Below are positions 1 to 8,095 of a stretch of 34,601 bases of DNA, one piece after another (position 1 is the first letter of the stretch; each line of letters opens with the position of its first letter). Source of the DNA: Oligoflexales bacterium (lineage in GTDB: Bacteria > Bdellovibrionota_B > Oligoflexia > Oligoflexales > JALZUQ01); NCBI GenBank assembly GCA_023301565.1, contig JALZUO010000089.1, forward strand, positions 1-34,601, given 5' to 3'. Below the pieces are notes generated by a model. That model was not told where the DNA came from, searched no databases, and saw only the letters and a list, made by a program, of their open reading frames with translations. The position numbers and the translations under genes were made by a program.

Positions 1-2
1 AA

Positions 3-290
3 CGCTTGTCTGTAACAAGGGGAGCTTCAGAGTTTCAACCAAAAGCAGAGTTTTTGGCTAATTTTATTGGTTTGGAAGGGATGAGTGTAGGACCCGTTTT
101 TGCACATTCCGACGGCAAGCTTTTAGGTATAGTAGCAAGGACTTCTGGCGGTGGCAGTACAAATATCATTAAATTTCTAACTGACGGGAACGCTAGCGAA
201 ATTGAAAAATTCTCGGATGTAATGTATTCGAGAATTGTTAGGATAGACAGTATAATCAATGATATGGAAAAGGATTTATATCGGCGCTAG
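3..290 (+). CDS. Trypsin-like (S1) serine peptidase, C-terminal fragment
   Basis: The reading frame is open to the left edge, so this is the 3' end of a longer gene and its real start lies outside the window. The visible 95 or so residues contain GMSVGPVFAHSDGKLLGIV, which matches the shape of the S1 catalytic-serine block (GxSGGPVF followed by G-K-L-hGI). The serine would be the S of GMSVGPVF, and the usual first Gly after Ser is Val here. After it comes a short charged tail with no further domain. The trypsin-like call rests on this single block. The His and Asp of the triad would lie upstream and cannot be checked. No terminator is evident before the convergent neighbour. Confidence 0.55.
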   Translation, partial: RLSVTRGASEFQPKAEFLANFIGLEGMSVGPVFAHSDGKLLGIVARTSGGGSTNIIKFLTDGNASEIEKFSDVMYSRIVRIDSIINDMEKDLYRR

Positions 291-310
291 CTAGTAGGAA
301 AAGACCTCAA

Positions 311-679
311 CTAGACCAATCCTTTGTCCCACGGGCAAGCCTCTTCTTTAAATAGAGACTTCTCTGGAGTGAATACAGAGCTATCTACCAAAGAGTTAGC
401 TTTTAGCACGACTTTGCCTGGGGCGATCTTTGGGTATGCGTACATGGGTGTTCCGCAATTGCTGCAAAAGTGAGATTCTATTTTTTGCTCGCCCCCTTGG
501 TATTCATATTTTGTCGTTTCTCCGGAGACACTAAAACCTTCATCCTCAAACATCAATCCACCCAAACGGCTACCTCCACAGATTTTTTGGCATGTCTGGC
601 AGTGGCAAAGAAACTGGGAGATTATTTTTGAGGTGGCCTGCGTAGACACCTTTCCGCAGTGGCATTTTGCTTTGATCAT
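311..679 (-). CDS. GFA-family (Mss4-like fold) zinc protein
   Basis: This 122-residue protein carries the cysteine pattern of the GFA family, named after glutathione-dependent formaldehyde-activating enzyme. It has CHCG at residues 6-9, CHCQTC at 25-30 and FCSNCG at 71-76, with the late GTPMYAYP segment. These cysteines normally hold structural and catalytic zinc. Most family members have no proven substrate, so a formaldehyde role should not be assumed. The ATG at 679 is chosen because an AGGAG lies 5 bases before it; the frame also has a TTG 15 bases further upstream that would place this ribosome site inside the gene. The protein is cytoplasmic and has no signal peptide. Confidence 0.85.
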   Translation of the reverse strand: MIKAKCHCGKVSTQATSKIISQFLCHCQTCQKICGGSRLGGLMFEDEGFSVSGETTKYEYQGGEQKIESHFCSNCGTPMYAYPKIAPGKVVLKANSLVDSSVFTPEKSLFKEEACPWDKGLV

Positions 680-738
680 GGTTTCTCCTGTCAAAAGTCT
701 AGTTACAATTAGATTAGAAAGTGTGGTTATAAAAAAAG

Positions 739-1803
739 CTAGTCTAGAAAACCTATCATGATGTTTGCAGGTGCAGGGCCGAGCTTAAAATGATCTTCCA
801 TGGTTCCCTTTGAATTTTTTACACAGTTTTTTTCGTTGAAAGGTATTTTTAGTAGGCTTTTGTTTTCTGGCTCTTCGAGTATTGCCTCTATAGTTCCAGA
901 ACAGTTGCTTGCCGAAATCGTATTGATATACATTTTTTGCACCACTAGCCGGTCAGTTGTTTTTAGGCTGGATTTAGTTGAGGCCAGTCCACGGTATTTT
1001 TCTAGGGCCCGTTTCTTAAATATGTCTTCTTTAGATATGTGCATAAGGTTAAATGCGAGATCAAAGTAATTTTTAAAGCCAGCTTCAAGTGAACTTAGAA
1101 ATAAACTGTTTTCTTCCATGGTCGATATTACTGCAGAACTTGCTTCAACCGTAAAGTCTTTAGATGTAGTGGCAGAAAAAAGGCGGTTTCTGTACCCTTT
1201 TTTCTGCGCGTTTTTTGTTAATTCAACTACAGCTCCATAAAGTATGCGGGCAAGCTCAGTTTCATCGAGATAGTCCGATTGAACCAAGCGATCCCCATCC
1301 TGTTCGAGGCAGCTATTAAATATAAGCTTGGTGCTCGATATGGCGTTTGTCGTGATGGTTGAGGCTCTGCCGTTTATAAGCGGTGCTATCCGCGCTACAA
1401 GATCTAGCTTGCAGTGGTACGTACTTCTGTCGAATAGGTTTCGAAGCGATAGGTTTTTTATTACATCCGATTGAATAGGGTAAAAACTCAGTGTATGCGT
1501 AGCCTCTGGGTCATTCATAGGGACTAGCTCAAACAGCTCTGTTTTTGCTAACTCTTTTTTTAAAATTCTCCCGCTTTCTGATTGGAGTTCAGCAGCATGG
1601 TAAAAATTATTTTCAAAAATAATTTCTAGCGCTTTAGATGCTTCTTTTGGTGTGCTTTTTGTGTTTTTTAACAATACTGATACTTCGGTTGATATAGAAA
1701 CCTTGATCTTGCCAGTTCTAGACAGTTTGGAAAAATCGCCACGGAACTTACAAGAGACTAGTGCTGCTAAAAATCCTATGGATAAGAGTATAGATAGCTT
1801 CAT
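739..1803 (-). CDS. Predicted lipoprotein of unknown function
   Basis: The 354-residue product starts with a lipoprotein signal peptide: a hydrophobic core followed by the lipobox LVSC, with Cys18 as the lipidated residue. The +2 residue is Lys, which does not suggest inner-membrane retention by the Asp rule, so an outer-membrane anchor is plausible. I do not recognise the mature domain. It is rich in Lys, Ser and Asn, with two central cysteines (YHCKLD and NSCLEQD) and two more near the end (NCSG and NCVKN). The ATG has only a weak ribosome site. It ends with TAG followed at once by CTTTTTTT, but the preceding stem is too short to call a terminator. Confidence 0.7.
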   Translation of the reverse strand: MKLSILLSIGFLAALVSCKFRGDFSKLSRTGKIKVSISTEVSVLLKNTKSTPKEASKALEIIFENNFYHAAELQSESGRILKKELAKTELFELVPMNDPEATHTLSFYPIQSDVIKNLSLRNLFDRSTYHCKLDLVARIAPLINGRASTITTNAISSTKLIFNSCLEQDGDRLVQSDYLDETELARILYGAVVELTKNAQKKGYRNRLFSATTSKDFTVEASSAVISTMEENSLFLSSLEAGFKNYFDLAFNLMHISKEDIFKKRALEKYRGLASTKSSLKTTDRLVVQKMYINTISASNCSGTIEAILEEPENKSLLKIPFNEKNCVKNSKGTMEDHFKLGPAPANIMIGFLD

Positions 1804-1826
1804 GGTTTATCCAGTTTAACGTCTGA

Positions 1827-1850
1827 TTTAAGTAACTAGGTTACCTTAAA
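1827..1850. repeat. Imperfect inverted repeat upstream of lipoprotein gene
   Basis: The arms TTTAAGTAAC and GTTACCTTAAA flank a 3-base centre and pair along ten positions with one bulged base. The dyad lies 24 bases upstream of the lipoprotein ATG at 1803 and has no T-run on either side, so it reads more like a DNA-binding site or leader hairpin than a terminator. Confidence 0.35.
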
Positions 1851-1904
1851 CATGGATTTATATGCAAGCCGGGGTGAAAAGCCTAAACGGCATGAGCTTT
1901 GCTG

Positions 1905-2813
1905 CTATCTCTTCTTTTTAAACTCGTGTGAGCTTTTGAAAATAGCATTGAGCTTTTTTACAGAGTCTATATCTCTTATAAAAGATTCTTGTGCAGTAAA
2001 ATCTCTAGCTAAATCAGCCACTGTGTAGTGTGGGTCTTTTTTTTCTTGAACGATTTCCAAGGCTTTTTCAAGAAACATTTCTGGGGTCATAACTGTATGA
2101 GAGTTATAAATCTGCTCCGCAATTCTCATTATAACCCGTTGTTGCGGGCTTGGTTTAGGTGACTCGGAACTGTCGAAAAATTTTTCGACAAACTGCTCGG
2201 CAGATCCGTGCCAAATAGTCGCCAGCTCAGGTGCTAGAACACGTGTGTAGGCTCTTGGCCATTGTCTAGCCGCCTCATTGAGCTCAACGTAAATCTGGAG
2301 TAAATCGTAAGTACGCATATCGTTTACGCTACCCATAAGCTTTCCAAAGCGTTGAAACAAATTTTCGTAGTCTTTGTTCTTTCTTGCAAGCTTTATGGTA
2401 AAGCGAATGAGCATCGATCTAAAAACATCGTCGTCCTGCGTGATGGACTTTTCGATCAAGCCGTCTTTTGACGCTAACTGGAAACCCTTGAGGAAATATA
2501 ATATTTTTTGTTTCCAAACACCCACTAGTTGTGGAGGTGCCAGGTCGACATTGCTCATGTCAGAAAAAATCTTGAGGTTCAAAGGGAGTTCTTTTTTGGA
2601 CTCTTCTCGCCGGACTTTCTGCTTTGCCTTCAATGCGTTGAGCAAGTCTTTTACCTCCTGCTCGTGCGGGGATAGCCAAAGCCCAGGTGCGCATGCGTTT
2701 TTAGGGGCTTTTTTTTTGCCCTTGTTTTGAGGCCCAGCCAAAGCCACTACGCAAAAACCAATAGAAAACATAAACAAATAGAAAGGGTGCGCAAGCGAGG
2801 TCATGTGAGTCAT
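1905..2813 (-). CDS. Exported protein of unknown function
   Basis: The 302-residue product has a secretory signal peptide with a likely cleavage after ALA near residue 26, followed by a Lys-rich stretch (NKGKKKAPK). The mature part is mostly helical and charged, with a Lys/Arg-rich run around residues 60-75 and a basic C-terminus (EFKKKR). I recognise no family. Two start codons compete: an ATG at 2813 that is only 2 bases from AGGAG, and an ATG at 2804 that is 11 bases from it. The signal peptide is intact from either. The gene runs in the same direction as the lipoprotein gene downstream, about 100 bases away, so they may share a transcript. Confidence 0.65.
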   Translation of the reverse strand: MTHMTSLAHPFYLFMFSIGFCVVALAGPQNKGKKKAPKNACAPGLWLSPHEQEVKDLLNALKAKQKVRREESKKELPLNLKIFSDMSNVDLAPPQLVGVWKQKILYFLKGFQLASKDGLIEKSITQDDDVFRSMLIRFTIKLARKNKDYENLFQRFGKLMGSVNDMRTYDLLQIYVELNEAARQWPRAYTRVLAPELATIWHGSAEQFVEKFFDSSESPKPSPQQRVIMRIAEQIYNSHTVMTPEMFLEKALEIVQEKKDPHYTVADLARDFTAQESFIRDIDSVKKLNAIFKSSHEFKKKR

Positions 2814-2841
2814 ATCTCCTTTGGTCCAAGGGTTTGGCTGC

Positions 2842-2864
2842 TTTTAACAAAAAAATTGTTAAAA
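2842..2864. repeat. AT-rich perfect inverted repeat
   Basis: TTTTAACAA and TTGTTAAAA form a perfect 9-base inverted repeat around five A bases. It lies about 30 bases upstream of the start of the exported-protein gene at 2813, in its leader or promoter region. It could be an operator or a weak leader hairpin. Confidence 0.35.
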
Positions 2865-2964
2865 AAGAAAATCTATTTTTTACGGTATAGTTTATGGAAA
2901 ACATCACTGGCTCTTTTTTGTGCAACAATTAGCTAAAAAACTCTAGGAGGTGGGTAGGGCGCTG

Positions 2965-3702
2965 TTAATTTAACCAGTTCCTGAATTCATAAATTCGGTA
3001 AATCACCTTCGGTGAGACCCCAAGCGCAAACATAGCTTTGGATAAAAGGTTTATTGCTACTTGCAGGCAAAACCCATTTTTTTCAAAACGTACACTAGAT
3101 GTCGGGGCAATTGTTTTCAGCCTAATATAGCTTCCGTTGCCTTTGAGTCTTTTACTGAGCAAAGTGTCCTCAAACACAGGCTGGTCAGGTACCCCTCCGG
3201 AATCTTTGAGTAGTTTTCTGCTGCTAAACATACAGTGGTCGAGGTAAAGAATCTTTTGGCGATCACCGCGGATCTGGTTTGAGTACCAGGAAGTGAATTT
3301 TAGCCCACTTGAGAGGGGGCCTAAAAACTGGTGAGTGAACCCCCCCCAAAATAAGTCGGGGTCTGGGGCCAATCTATAGGCCTCAGATAGCTCTTTGTAC
3401 CACCCTGCTGACAAGATGCTTCTGGGGTGATGAAACAGACAAATGCTACCCGAAGCCTGCTCAAAACCATGGTGCATCTTTAGGCCGCGGCTGCCTTTGG
3501 GGGTGGATTTTATAAGGCGGCCCTTTTTTGTTTTAAGCCATTCATTTAGAGCTTCATTTGAAGAAACCCACAAGACTTCTTTTAAGCCAGCTTCGTTTGC
3601 TAGAGAGCTAAATATTTGTTTATAAAAACTAATGTCTGTTTCGGTCCCGACAGGGATGATTACACTAACAAGTGGGTTTGCAATTGAGTTGCGAGATTCC
3701 AT
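2965..3702 (-). CDS. Family-2 glycosyltransferase, TIGR04283-like
   Basis: The fold opens with LVSVIIPVG at residues 11-19, the nucleotide-sugar binding strand of GT2 enzymes. It closes with GVPDQPVFEDTLLSKRLK at 170-187 and FALGVSPKVIYRIYEF, the arrangement of TIGR04283 glycosyltransferases, where the ED pair (178-179) is the likely catalytic region. Two normal features are altered. The usual HADT-type block that supplies the metal-binding Asp reads FHHPRS (90-95), and the GDQG-like block reads LDHCMF. It may therefore have weak or changed activity. The acceptor is unknown. The ATG has no clear ribosome site and begins 14 bases from the divergent ADP-ribosylglycohydrolase gene. Confidence 0.75.
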   Translation of the reverse strand: MESRNSIANPLVSVIIPVGTETDISFYKQIFSSLANEAGLKEVLWVSSNEALNEWLKTKKGRLIKSTPKGSRGLKMHHGFEQASGSICLFHHPRSILSAGWYKELSEAYRLAPDPDLFWGGFTHQFLGPLSSGLKFTSWYSNQIRGDRQKILYLDHCMFSSRKLLKDSGGVPDQPVFEDTLLSKRLKGNGSYIRLKTIAPTSSVRFEKNGFCLQVAINLLSKAMFALGVSPKVIYRIYEFRNWLN

Positions 3703-3716
3703 CGACAGGAGATAGC

Positions 3717-4994
3717 ATGTTTTTGTCCAGGTATAAACATTTTCTACTTCTAGCCTGCTTTGTTTTCTGTTCTTTTAAGGTTCTGCGAGCTCAAACGAAC
3801 ACCTTAAAAATAAGTAGAACAGATAAGGTAGACGGCGCTTTGCTTATGTCTATATATGGTGATGCCCTTGGGTTGCCCTACGAGTTTAATCAAGACGTAT
3901 CAGCTTCTGCCGCTGCTATGCGGCGCCTGCATGTATCTCAAAGTAAATTGAAAAGCTTTCAACACGCTGACCCTTGGGGGGTGTGGCCTGAGCATGGAAA
4001 GGCTCAAAAAGCTTATTTATCAGACGATAGCTACTTTAAGCTGGACGTACTGAAAAATTACTTAAAGTGGCTATCACGAAACGACCTTAAACCCAGTGAT
4101 ATAGTTTTTACAGACTTTGTGGCAACGCAGCTGGCTAGTGCAAATAAATCTAGGGACAAACTTAGTCAAAAGAAGCCTGGTAGCATTGGAAAAGCACGCA
4201 ATGCGCACTATGCTGGGTGGAAAACTATGATGGTGGAAATGCTCTGTAGTAAGACCAAACAAGCATGTTCCTATGCAAAGCAGATAACCAAAGGCCTTCG
4301 AGACGGGAGAAGCTTCTACGAAAAGGGTTCTTCAAAGTGTTTCGGTTTGTTTATGTACACACTTATGGGGCTTTGGAATTCACAGGTAGGTGAGCAGTTT
4401 GTTACAGGTCTAGACTCAGAAGACGGACAGATTCTGTCAGCTTATTTTAGAGATTTGATTGCTTATGCAGCTAAAAATGGCCATTTCTCCTATAGCCTTC
4501 TTGAGACAGAAAAAAAGTTTCAAAAAACCTGGTCAAAGAAACTCCCCAAAAGATTGCTGGCCTTGCGCCGCCAAGCATTTCTTTGGTCGGAAAAACATAG
4601 CCAAAAACCAGTGAGAGATTTATGGGTAGAGCTAAAAAAAGAACGCCAGAAGAACCTACCGAAGTGGGTTGTGCCTATAAAGTTTTGCCCAGCTGAGTTT
4701 GCTTTTGTTTTTTGGGGTGCTCTGGGGTTGGATAAAAAAAATGCATTGGATCCTTTGATTATGATCGCAAATGCGGGTGGGGATACAGATACCATCGCCA
4801 GCCTTTACGGAAGTTTTATAGGCGCTCATCATGGTTTGAAGTATTTTAAAAAGTCTATCTCTGCCCCGTTGAAAAAAATTCAATCTCAACTACGCGAGAG
4901 CAACTTAAGCGTGCGCAGTTTGAGGCGGGCAATAAAACGATACTCGAAGGACAAAAGGTACAGCCGCCTTCGGTCAAATTCTTTTTACCTTTGA
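3717..4994 (+). CDS. Exported ADP-ribosylglycohydrolase (DraG-like)
   Basis: This 425-residue protein has the two metal-binding blocks of the ADP-ribosylglycohydrolase family: GDALGLPYE at residues 48-56 with SDDS at 102-105, and NAGGDTDT at 352-359 near the C-terminus. Family members cleave ADP-ribose from proteins or related conjugates using paired Mg ions held by these Asp residues. The usual DDT is DDS here. Unusually, the protein begins with a signal peptide (hydrophobic residues 9-24, possible cleavage after LRA), so it should act outside the cytoplasm, where NAD-dependent modification is not expected from the cell itself. The ATG at 3717 follows AGGAG by 4 bases and is preferred over an upstream in-frame codon. 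Its 3' end overlaps the convergent kinase gene by 10 bases. Confidence 0.82.
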   Translation: MFLSRYKHFLLLACFVFCSFKVLRAQTNTLKISRTDKVDGALLMSIYGDALGLPYEFNQDVSASAAAMRRLHVSQSKLKSFQHADPWGVWPEHGKAQKAYLSDDSYFKLDVLKNYLKWLSRNDLKPSDIVFTDFVATQLASANKSRDKLSQKKPGSIGKARNAHYAGWKTMMVEMLCSKTKQACSYAKQITKGLRDGRSFYEKGSSKCFGLFMYTLMGLWNSQVGEQFVTGLDSEDGQILSAYFRDLIAYAAKNGHFSYSLLETEKKFQKTWSKKLPKRLLALRRQAFLWSEKHSQKPVRDLWVELKKERQKNLPKWVVPIKFCPAEFAFVFWGALGLDKKNALDPLIMIANAGGDTDTIASLYGSFIGAHHGLKYFKKSISAPLKKIQSQLRESNLSVRSLRRAIKRYSKDKRYSRLRSNSFYL

Positions 4995-5968
4995 ACCCAC
5001 TCCATAGCTTGGCGAGTCCAAGCTTCTTTTTGTTTGTGGCTTGCAGATAAAGGCAGCTGGGCTAGTCCGTACAACCTGCGTAGAGTTTCAAGACCAGCAA
5101 AATGATAGGTATCCTTGATTTTCACGCCGCTATGCACAGATAAGTAGGGAGACAAAAACTCTTCGGAATTGACATCTATTCCGCAAAAATTGGCATGTGC
5201 CAGAAACACGCCGAGGTCAAACTCTCTAGGGCCAACAAACCCAAACTCGGGGTCAATGCAGTAAAAATGATTTTGTTGATCATAAATCCAACTTCCAGGA
5301 TAAAAATCTCCATGGAGTAGGGCTTTTTTTCCCTTGCAGGGTCGAACATAGAGTTCGCGTATCTTGTTTGTAGTTTCGTTTTGAAGTGCGGCCTGGGTCG
5401 CTTGGGCGTGTATGCCCTTTAACGCAGGCAAGTTTTCTGCAACAAAATCATAGCCTGGCTCTGTGAACGGAAACTCATACATATGAAAAGCGTTGAGCTC
5501 TCGCATAGCCAAGTTATTTTTATATGGAGGGTCTAGAGCGGGGGTGTCTATGGAGTGCAGTTTGGATAGGTATTCAAGTGGTGCAATGAAGTCTTGTTTT
5601 CGCGCATTTTTGTATAGCTCGATTCCGTCATGGGTAGACCCGAGATCACTTAGGAGAAGTATTTGGTCTTTTTTTATGTTGTCTAAAACGGCGGGGCTAT
5701 TTATCTCAACACTCGTATTTGCAAGGGTTTCAAAAAACCAACCTTCAAAAGAGGTTCGCCCGACTGGGGCGGCAACGCTGGGAAACTTTTCAACCCAGGG
5801 TCTGCCTTGCTTGCAAAAAATAGTTTTTTCATCGTCTAGGTAGAGCCTGAGTGCGAGGTTCATGTTTCCAGATTCGAAGGTGTCAGCCCTAACGATTTTT
5901 CTGCTTTTCAAACAAGGAGATAGAATTTCGTTTAGGTTTTTTAGGTTTGAGGGGTCGAGGTGGCGCAA
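4985..5968 (-). CDS. APH-fold kinase, 5-methylthioribose kinase-like
   Basis: The product has the kinase core of the aminoglycoside phosphotransferase superfamily. FCKQGRPWVEKFP (51-63) supplies the ATP-binding Lys, LLHGDFYPGS (217-226) is the catalytic loop with Asp221, and CIDPEFGFVGPREFDLG (237-253) carries the metal-binding Asp239. The KQ-x-x-P-W/Y-V block and the IDPEF/FDLG spacing resemble methylthioribose kinase (MtnK), an enzyme of methionine salvage. At 327 residues it is shorter than typical MtnK (about 400), and no other salvage gene is adjacent. A small-molecule kinase is well supported; the substrate is inference. The gene stands alone between two convergent or spaced neighbours. 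Confidence 0.7.
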   Translation of the reverse strand: MRHLDPSNLKNLNEILSPCLKSRKIVRADTFESGNMNLALRLYLDDEKTIFCKQGRPWVEKFPSVAAPVGRTSFEGWFFETLANTSVEINSPAVLDNIKKDQILLLSDLGSTHDGIELYKNARKQDFIAPLEYLSKLHSIDTPALDPPYKNNLAMRELNAFHMYEFPFTEPGYDFVAENLPALKGIHAQATQAALQNETTNKIRELYVRPCKGKKALLHGDFYPGSWIYDQQNHFYCIDPEFGFVGPREFDLGVFLAHANFCGIDVNSEEFLSPYLSVHSGVKIKDTYHFAGLETLRRLYGLAQLPLSASHKQKEAWTRQAMEWVQR

Positions 5969-6039
5969 GTTGAAGTCACTCCAGCTATAGGTTGACTATA
6001 CTTCTATCATAAATATTAAATGCGGCGGAATCCTTCTTT

Positions 6040-6600
6040 TTATTCCGGCGTAACAGTGAAGATAACGTGCTCTTCGTAAACACCCGCATCTGCACCGAGC
6101 ATATCTATTTCAGGGATTAGGACGCTTATATTCGCATTCTTAGTTGTGTTGGATATGGGCATAACTCCGCCTGTTTGGCCGGAGAGTGCCACGCCTGGAG
6201 ACATAGCTACTTTCCCTACTTCCCCTGTTTTATCATTGAAAAATACGGAATAAGAAATTGCGCTGCTACTGCTGCCAATAATGAACGCACCTCCTGCTCC
6301 ATCCCCTGTTGCCACTACTCGGTACGAAGTGGGGTAATTCATAGAAATGTTGATATCTTTGTTGTCTTCGAGGCTGCCGACTCCGAGATAGGATGCAAAA
6401 TCAAAAGCTACGTGAACGGATGTTTTAATGAGCTTAGGGATTTTCGCTTGGATCAGGTTTGATCCTGTAGAGGCGGTTCCTGAGTCTCCATCAAATGAAA
6501 CGGCAAGCAGTGTGGGCGGCACTATAAAGCCAACTGAAATAAGCAGCATCAGGTAGCGTGCGATTCTTTTTAGAAAAGTTTTGTAGAAATTTAACCTCAT
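6040..6600 (-). CDS. Small exported protein, possible pilin/coat-like beta domain
   Basis: From the ATG at 6600 the product is 186 residues, with a basic n-region (MRLNFYKTFLKRIAR), a hydrophobic core and a likely signal cleavage after LLA. The mature part is rich in Gly, Ser, Thr and beta-branched residues, has no cysteine, and ends in GVYEEHVIFTVTPE. That ending is reminiscent of the AGxYxDxVxVTV ending of spore-coat-U and fimbrial-type beta domains. The similarity is faint and I assign no function. The frame extends to a GTG at 6672, directly after the stop of the upstream gene. That start would put a terminator-like hairpin inside the coding region and give the signal peptide an unusually long leader. 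The ATG has no ribosome site because a T-run abuts it. Confidence 0.6.
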   Translation of the reverse strand: MRLNFYKTFLKRIARYLMLLISVGFIVPPTLLAVSFDGDSGTASTGSNLIQAKIPKLIKTSVHVAFDFASYLGVGSLEDNKDINISMNYPTSYRVVATGDGAGGAFIIGSSSSAISYSVFFNDKTGEVGKVAMSPGVALSGQTGGVMPISNTTKNANISVLIPEIDMLGADAGVYEEHVIFTVTPE

Positions 6601-6634
6601 AAAAAAAAGATCGGCATATAGACTGCCGATCTTT
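6601..6634 (-). terminator. Intrinsic terminator abutting a start codon
   Basis: On the minus strand, AAAGATCGGCA and TGCCGATCTTT form a perfect 11-base stem around a 7-base loop (GTCTATA), followed directly by five more T bases. It begins 39 bases after the stop of the 152-residue gene at 6673 and ends at the base before the ATG at 6600. It is a textbook Rho-independent terminator or attenuator. Confidence 0.85.
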
Positions 6635-6672
6635 AGGTTGATAAACAATATGTATTTCAGGTGGTTATACAC

Positions 6673-7131
6673 CTACTCAGCAAGAAGACGTGAAATCCTG
6701 TCTTGGTCCGCTGTAAATATCGCGTTATCCATATCTAAAAGAGTGACTTTTTCCTCTCCCGGCTCTTTGCTGTAAGCCACGAGGTATTGCCCGGTTTCTC
6801 CGCCAGTAGTTGCAAAAACTGTGACAATTTTAGTTTGGTCATAGTCCGTGTAGACACACCTTAGCCTGGAGTCATAGCCTATTTGCATGCATTCTGCATT
6901 TTCTGCTATCAGCTCGTACTGGTCTATTCCTGGCGTTCGTGGGTTGTCTTTGATTAAGTATAAGCTTTGCTCAAAAGGGTTGTCGCTAGGCACAATCAAT
7001 AGCGCTTCGAACAGGCCGTCCACAGGGCGCAAATCTGTAAAATACATTTGAGCTTGCGGATCTAATTTTACTTCTGCGCTAGCAGAAAGGACCAACATAG
7101 AAGTTGCTAGAAGTACGAATATTTTTTTCAT
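6673..7131 (-). CDS. Small exported protein of unknown function
   Basis: The 152-residue product has a clear secretory signal peptide (MKK, then a hydrophobic core, cleavage probably after SASA near residue 19). The mature part is acidic and contains one cysteine pair (ECMQ and LRCVY) that could form a disulfide in the periplasm. I recognise no family. The ATG follows an AAGGAG by 9 bases, a good start. The gene ends in TAG, and a strong terminator follows within 40 bases, just before the next gene in the same direction. The two may be co-regulated by read-through. Confidence 0.7.
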   Translation of the reverse strand: MKKIFVLLATSMLVLSASAEVKLDPQAQMYFTDLRPVDGLFEALLIVPSDNPFEQSLYLIKDNPRTPGIDQYELIAENAECMQIGYDSRLRCVYTDYDQTKIVTVFATTGGETGQYLVAYSKEPGEEKVTLLDMDNAIFTADQDRISRLLAE

Positions 7132-7274
7132 TGCGATCTCTCCTTGAGTCTACGGTAACTTTAAAAAGTTCGTCTCTGAACTTGCTTATAGTTTTATAGA
7201 CCCCGGAGTAAGCAGACAAATGATTCATACTTCTAGTTAGCTATCTGATTTTCTAATATATGTATTTCCTAAGC

Positions 7275-7877
7275 CTAAAAATGGTTAGAAAATAGAATCT
7301 CTTCTATAGGCATGTATCCCCCTTTGGGGTGGGCCTGTTTCGTGCCTTTGCCAATGGTTAGAATAAGTCCTACGGCATGATCTGCAGGAAGCTCTATGAG
7401 TTTGCCAACTGCTTCTGCGTCGAAGCCGATCATAGGACAGCTTTGATATCCCAGTGATGTTGCCGCAAGCATCATTGACTGTGCCAATATGCCGCAAGAG
7501 CGCATAACTTCATCGCGCTGAAGCTTTGGCTTTCCTGTGTAGAAATCCCCGATCATAGGGACTAATGTATTCTTCACCTCTTCCGGAGCACTTGCCCAGT
7601 AGCGTTCCGGTGATTTTTCCCAAGCTTTGGTGTCGCCGCATAGAACAAAGCACAGGGATGCATCTGTGATTTGTGCCTGCCCCCATGCAGCTTCTTTTAT
7701 CTTGCTTCGTAGCTCAAGGTCTTCCACGTTTACGATTCGCCAGTGCTGAATGTTAAAGGAAGAAGGGGTTTCCCGGACAATACCCCAAAACTCTTCTAAA
7801 ATATCGTTAGGTATAGAGTGCTCTGGGTCAAAATGCTTAACGGCTCTTCTCGTCTTCATTGCCTCAGAAAAATGCAT
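7275..7877 (-). CDS. Nitroreductase-family FMN oxidoreductase
   Basis: The 200-residue protein matches the short nitroreductase family. TRRAVKHFDP (residues 9-18) is the N-terminal FMN phosphate-binding block. PSSFNIQHWRIV (about 36-47) is the conserved PSS/TxNxQPW-type segment. SLGYQSCPMIGFD and the late LTIGKG complete the FMN pocket. Such enzymes are cytoplasmic dimers that reduce nitro compounds or quinones with NAD(P)H; the natural substrate is unknown. The ATG at 7877 is chosen because GGGAG lies 6 bases before it. A longer frame adds 37 basic residues without a ribosome site and would precede the family N-terminus. Confidence 0.9.
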   Translation of the reverse strand: MHFSEAMKTRRAVKHFDPEHSIPNDILEEFWGIVRETPSSFNIQHWRIVNVEDLELRSKIKEAAWGQAQITDASLCFVLCGDTKAWEKSPERYWASAPEEVKNTLVPMIGDFYTGKPKLQRDEVMRSCGILAQSMMLAATSLGYQSCPMIGFDAEAVGKLIELPADHAVGLILTIGKGTKQAHPKGGYMPIEEILFSNHF

Positions 7878-8095
7878 GTGTACTCCCTCAGTTTCTTTGG
7901 AGGCGAAGAATAGCCTGGATTTCAGATGCTTTAAACTATTTTTAATCGTTGGTTTTTTGCTTTGTTTTTTAGAAAGAACCAAAAACATCCGGTCGAGGCT
8001 AGTAGGCCTAAAGTGCTAATATTTCTTATAAAGTATTATAAACACTCGTTTTTTGCTCTTCTGCAAAACGCACTTAACCTTAGGGGTGTTCAAAA

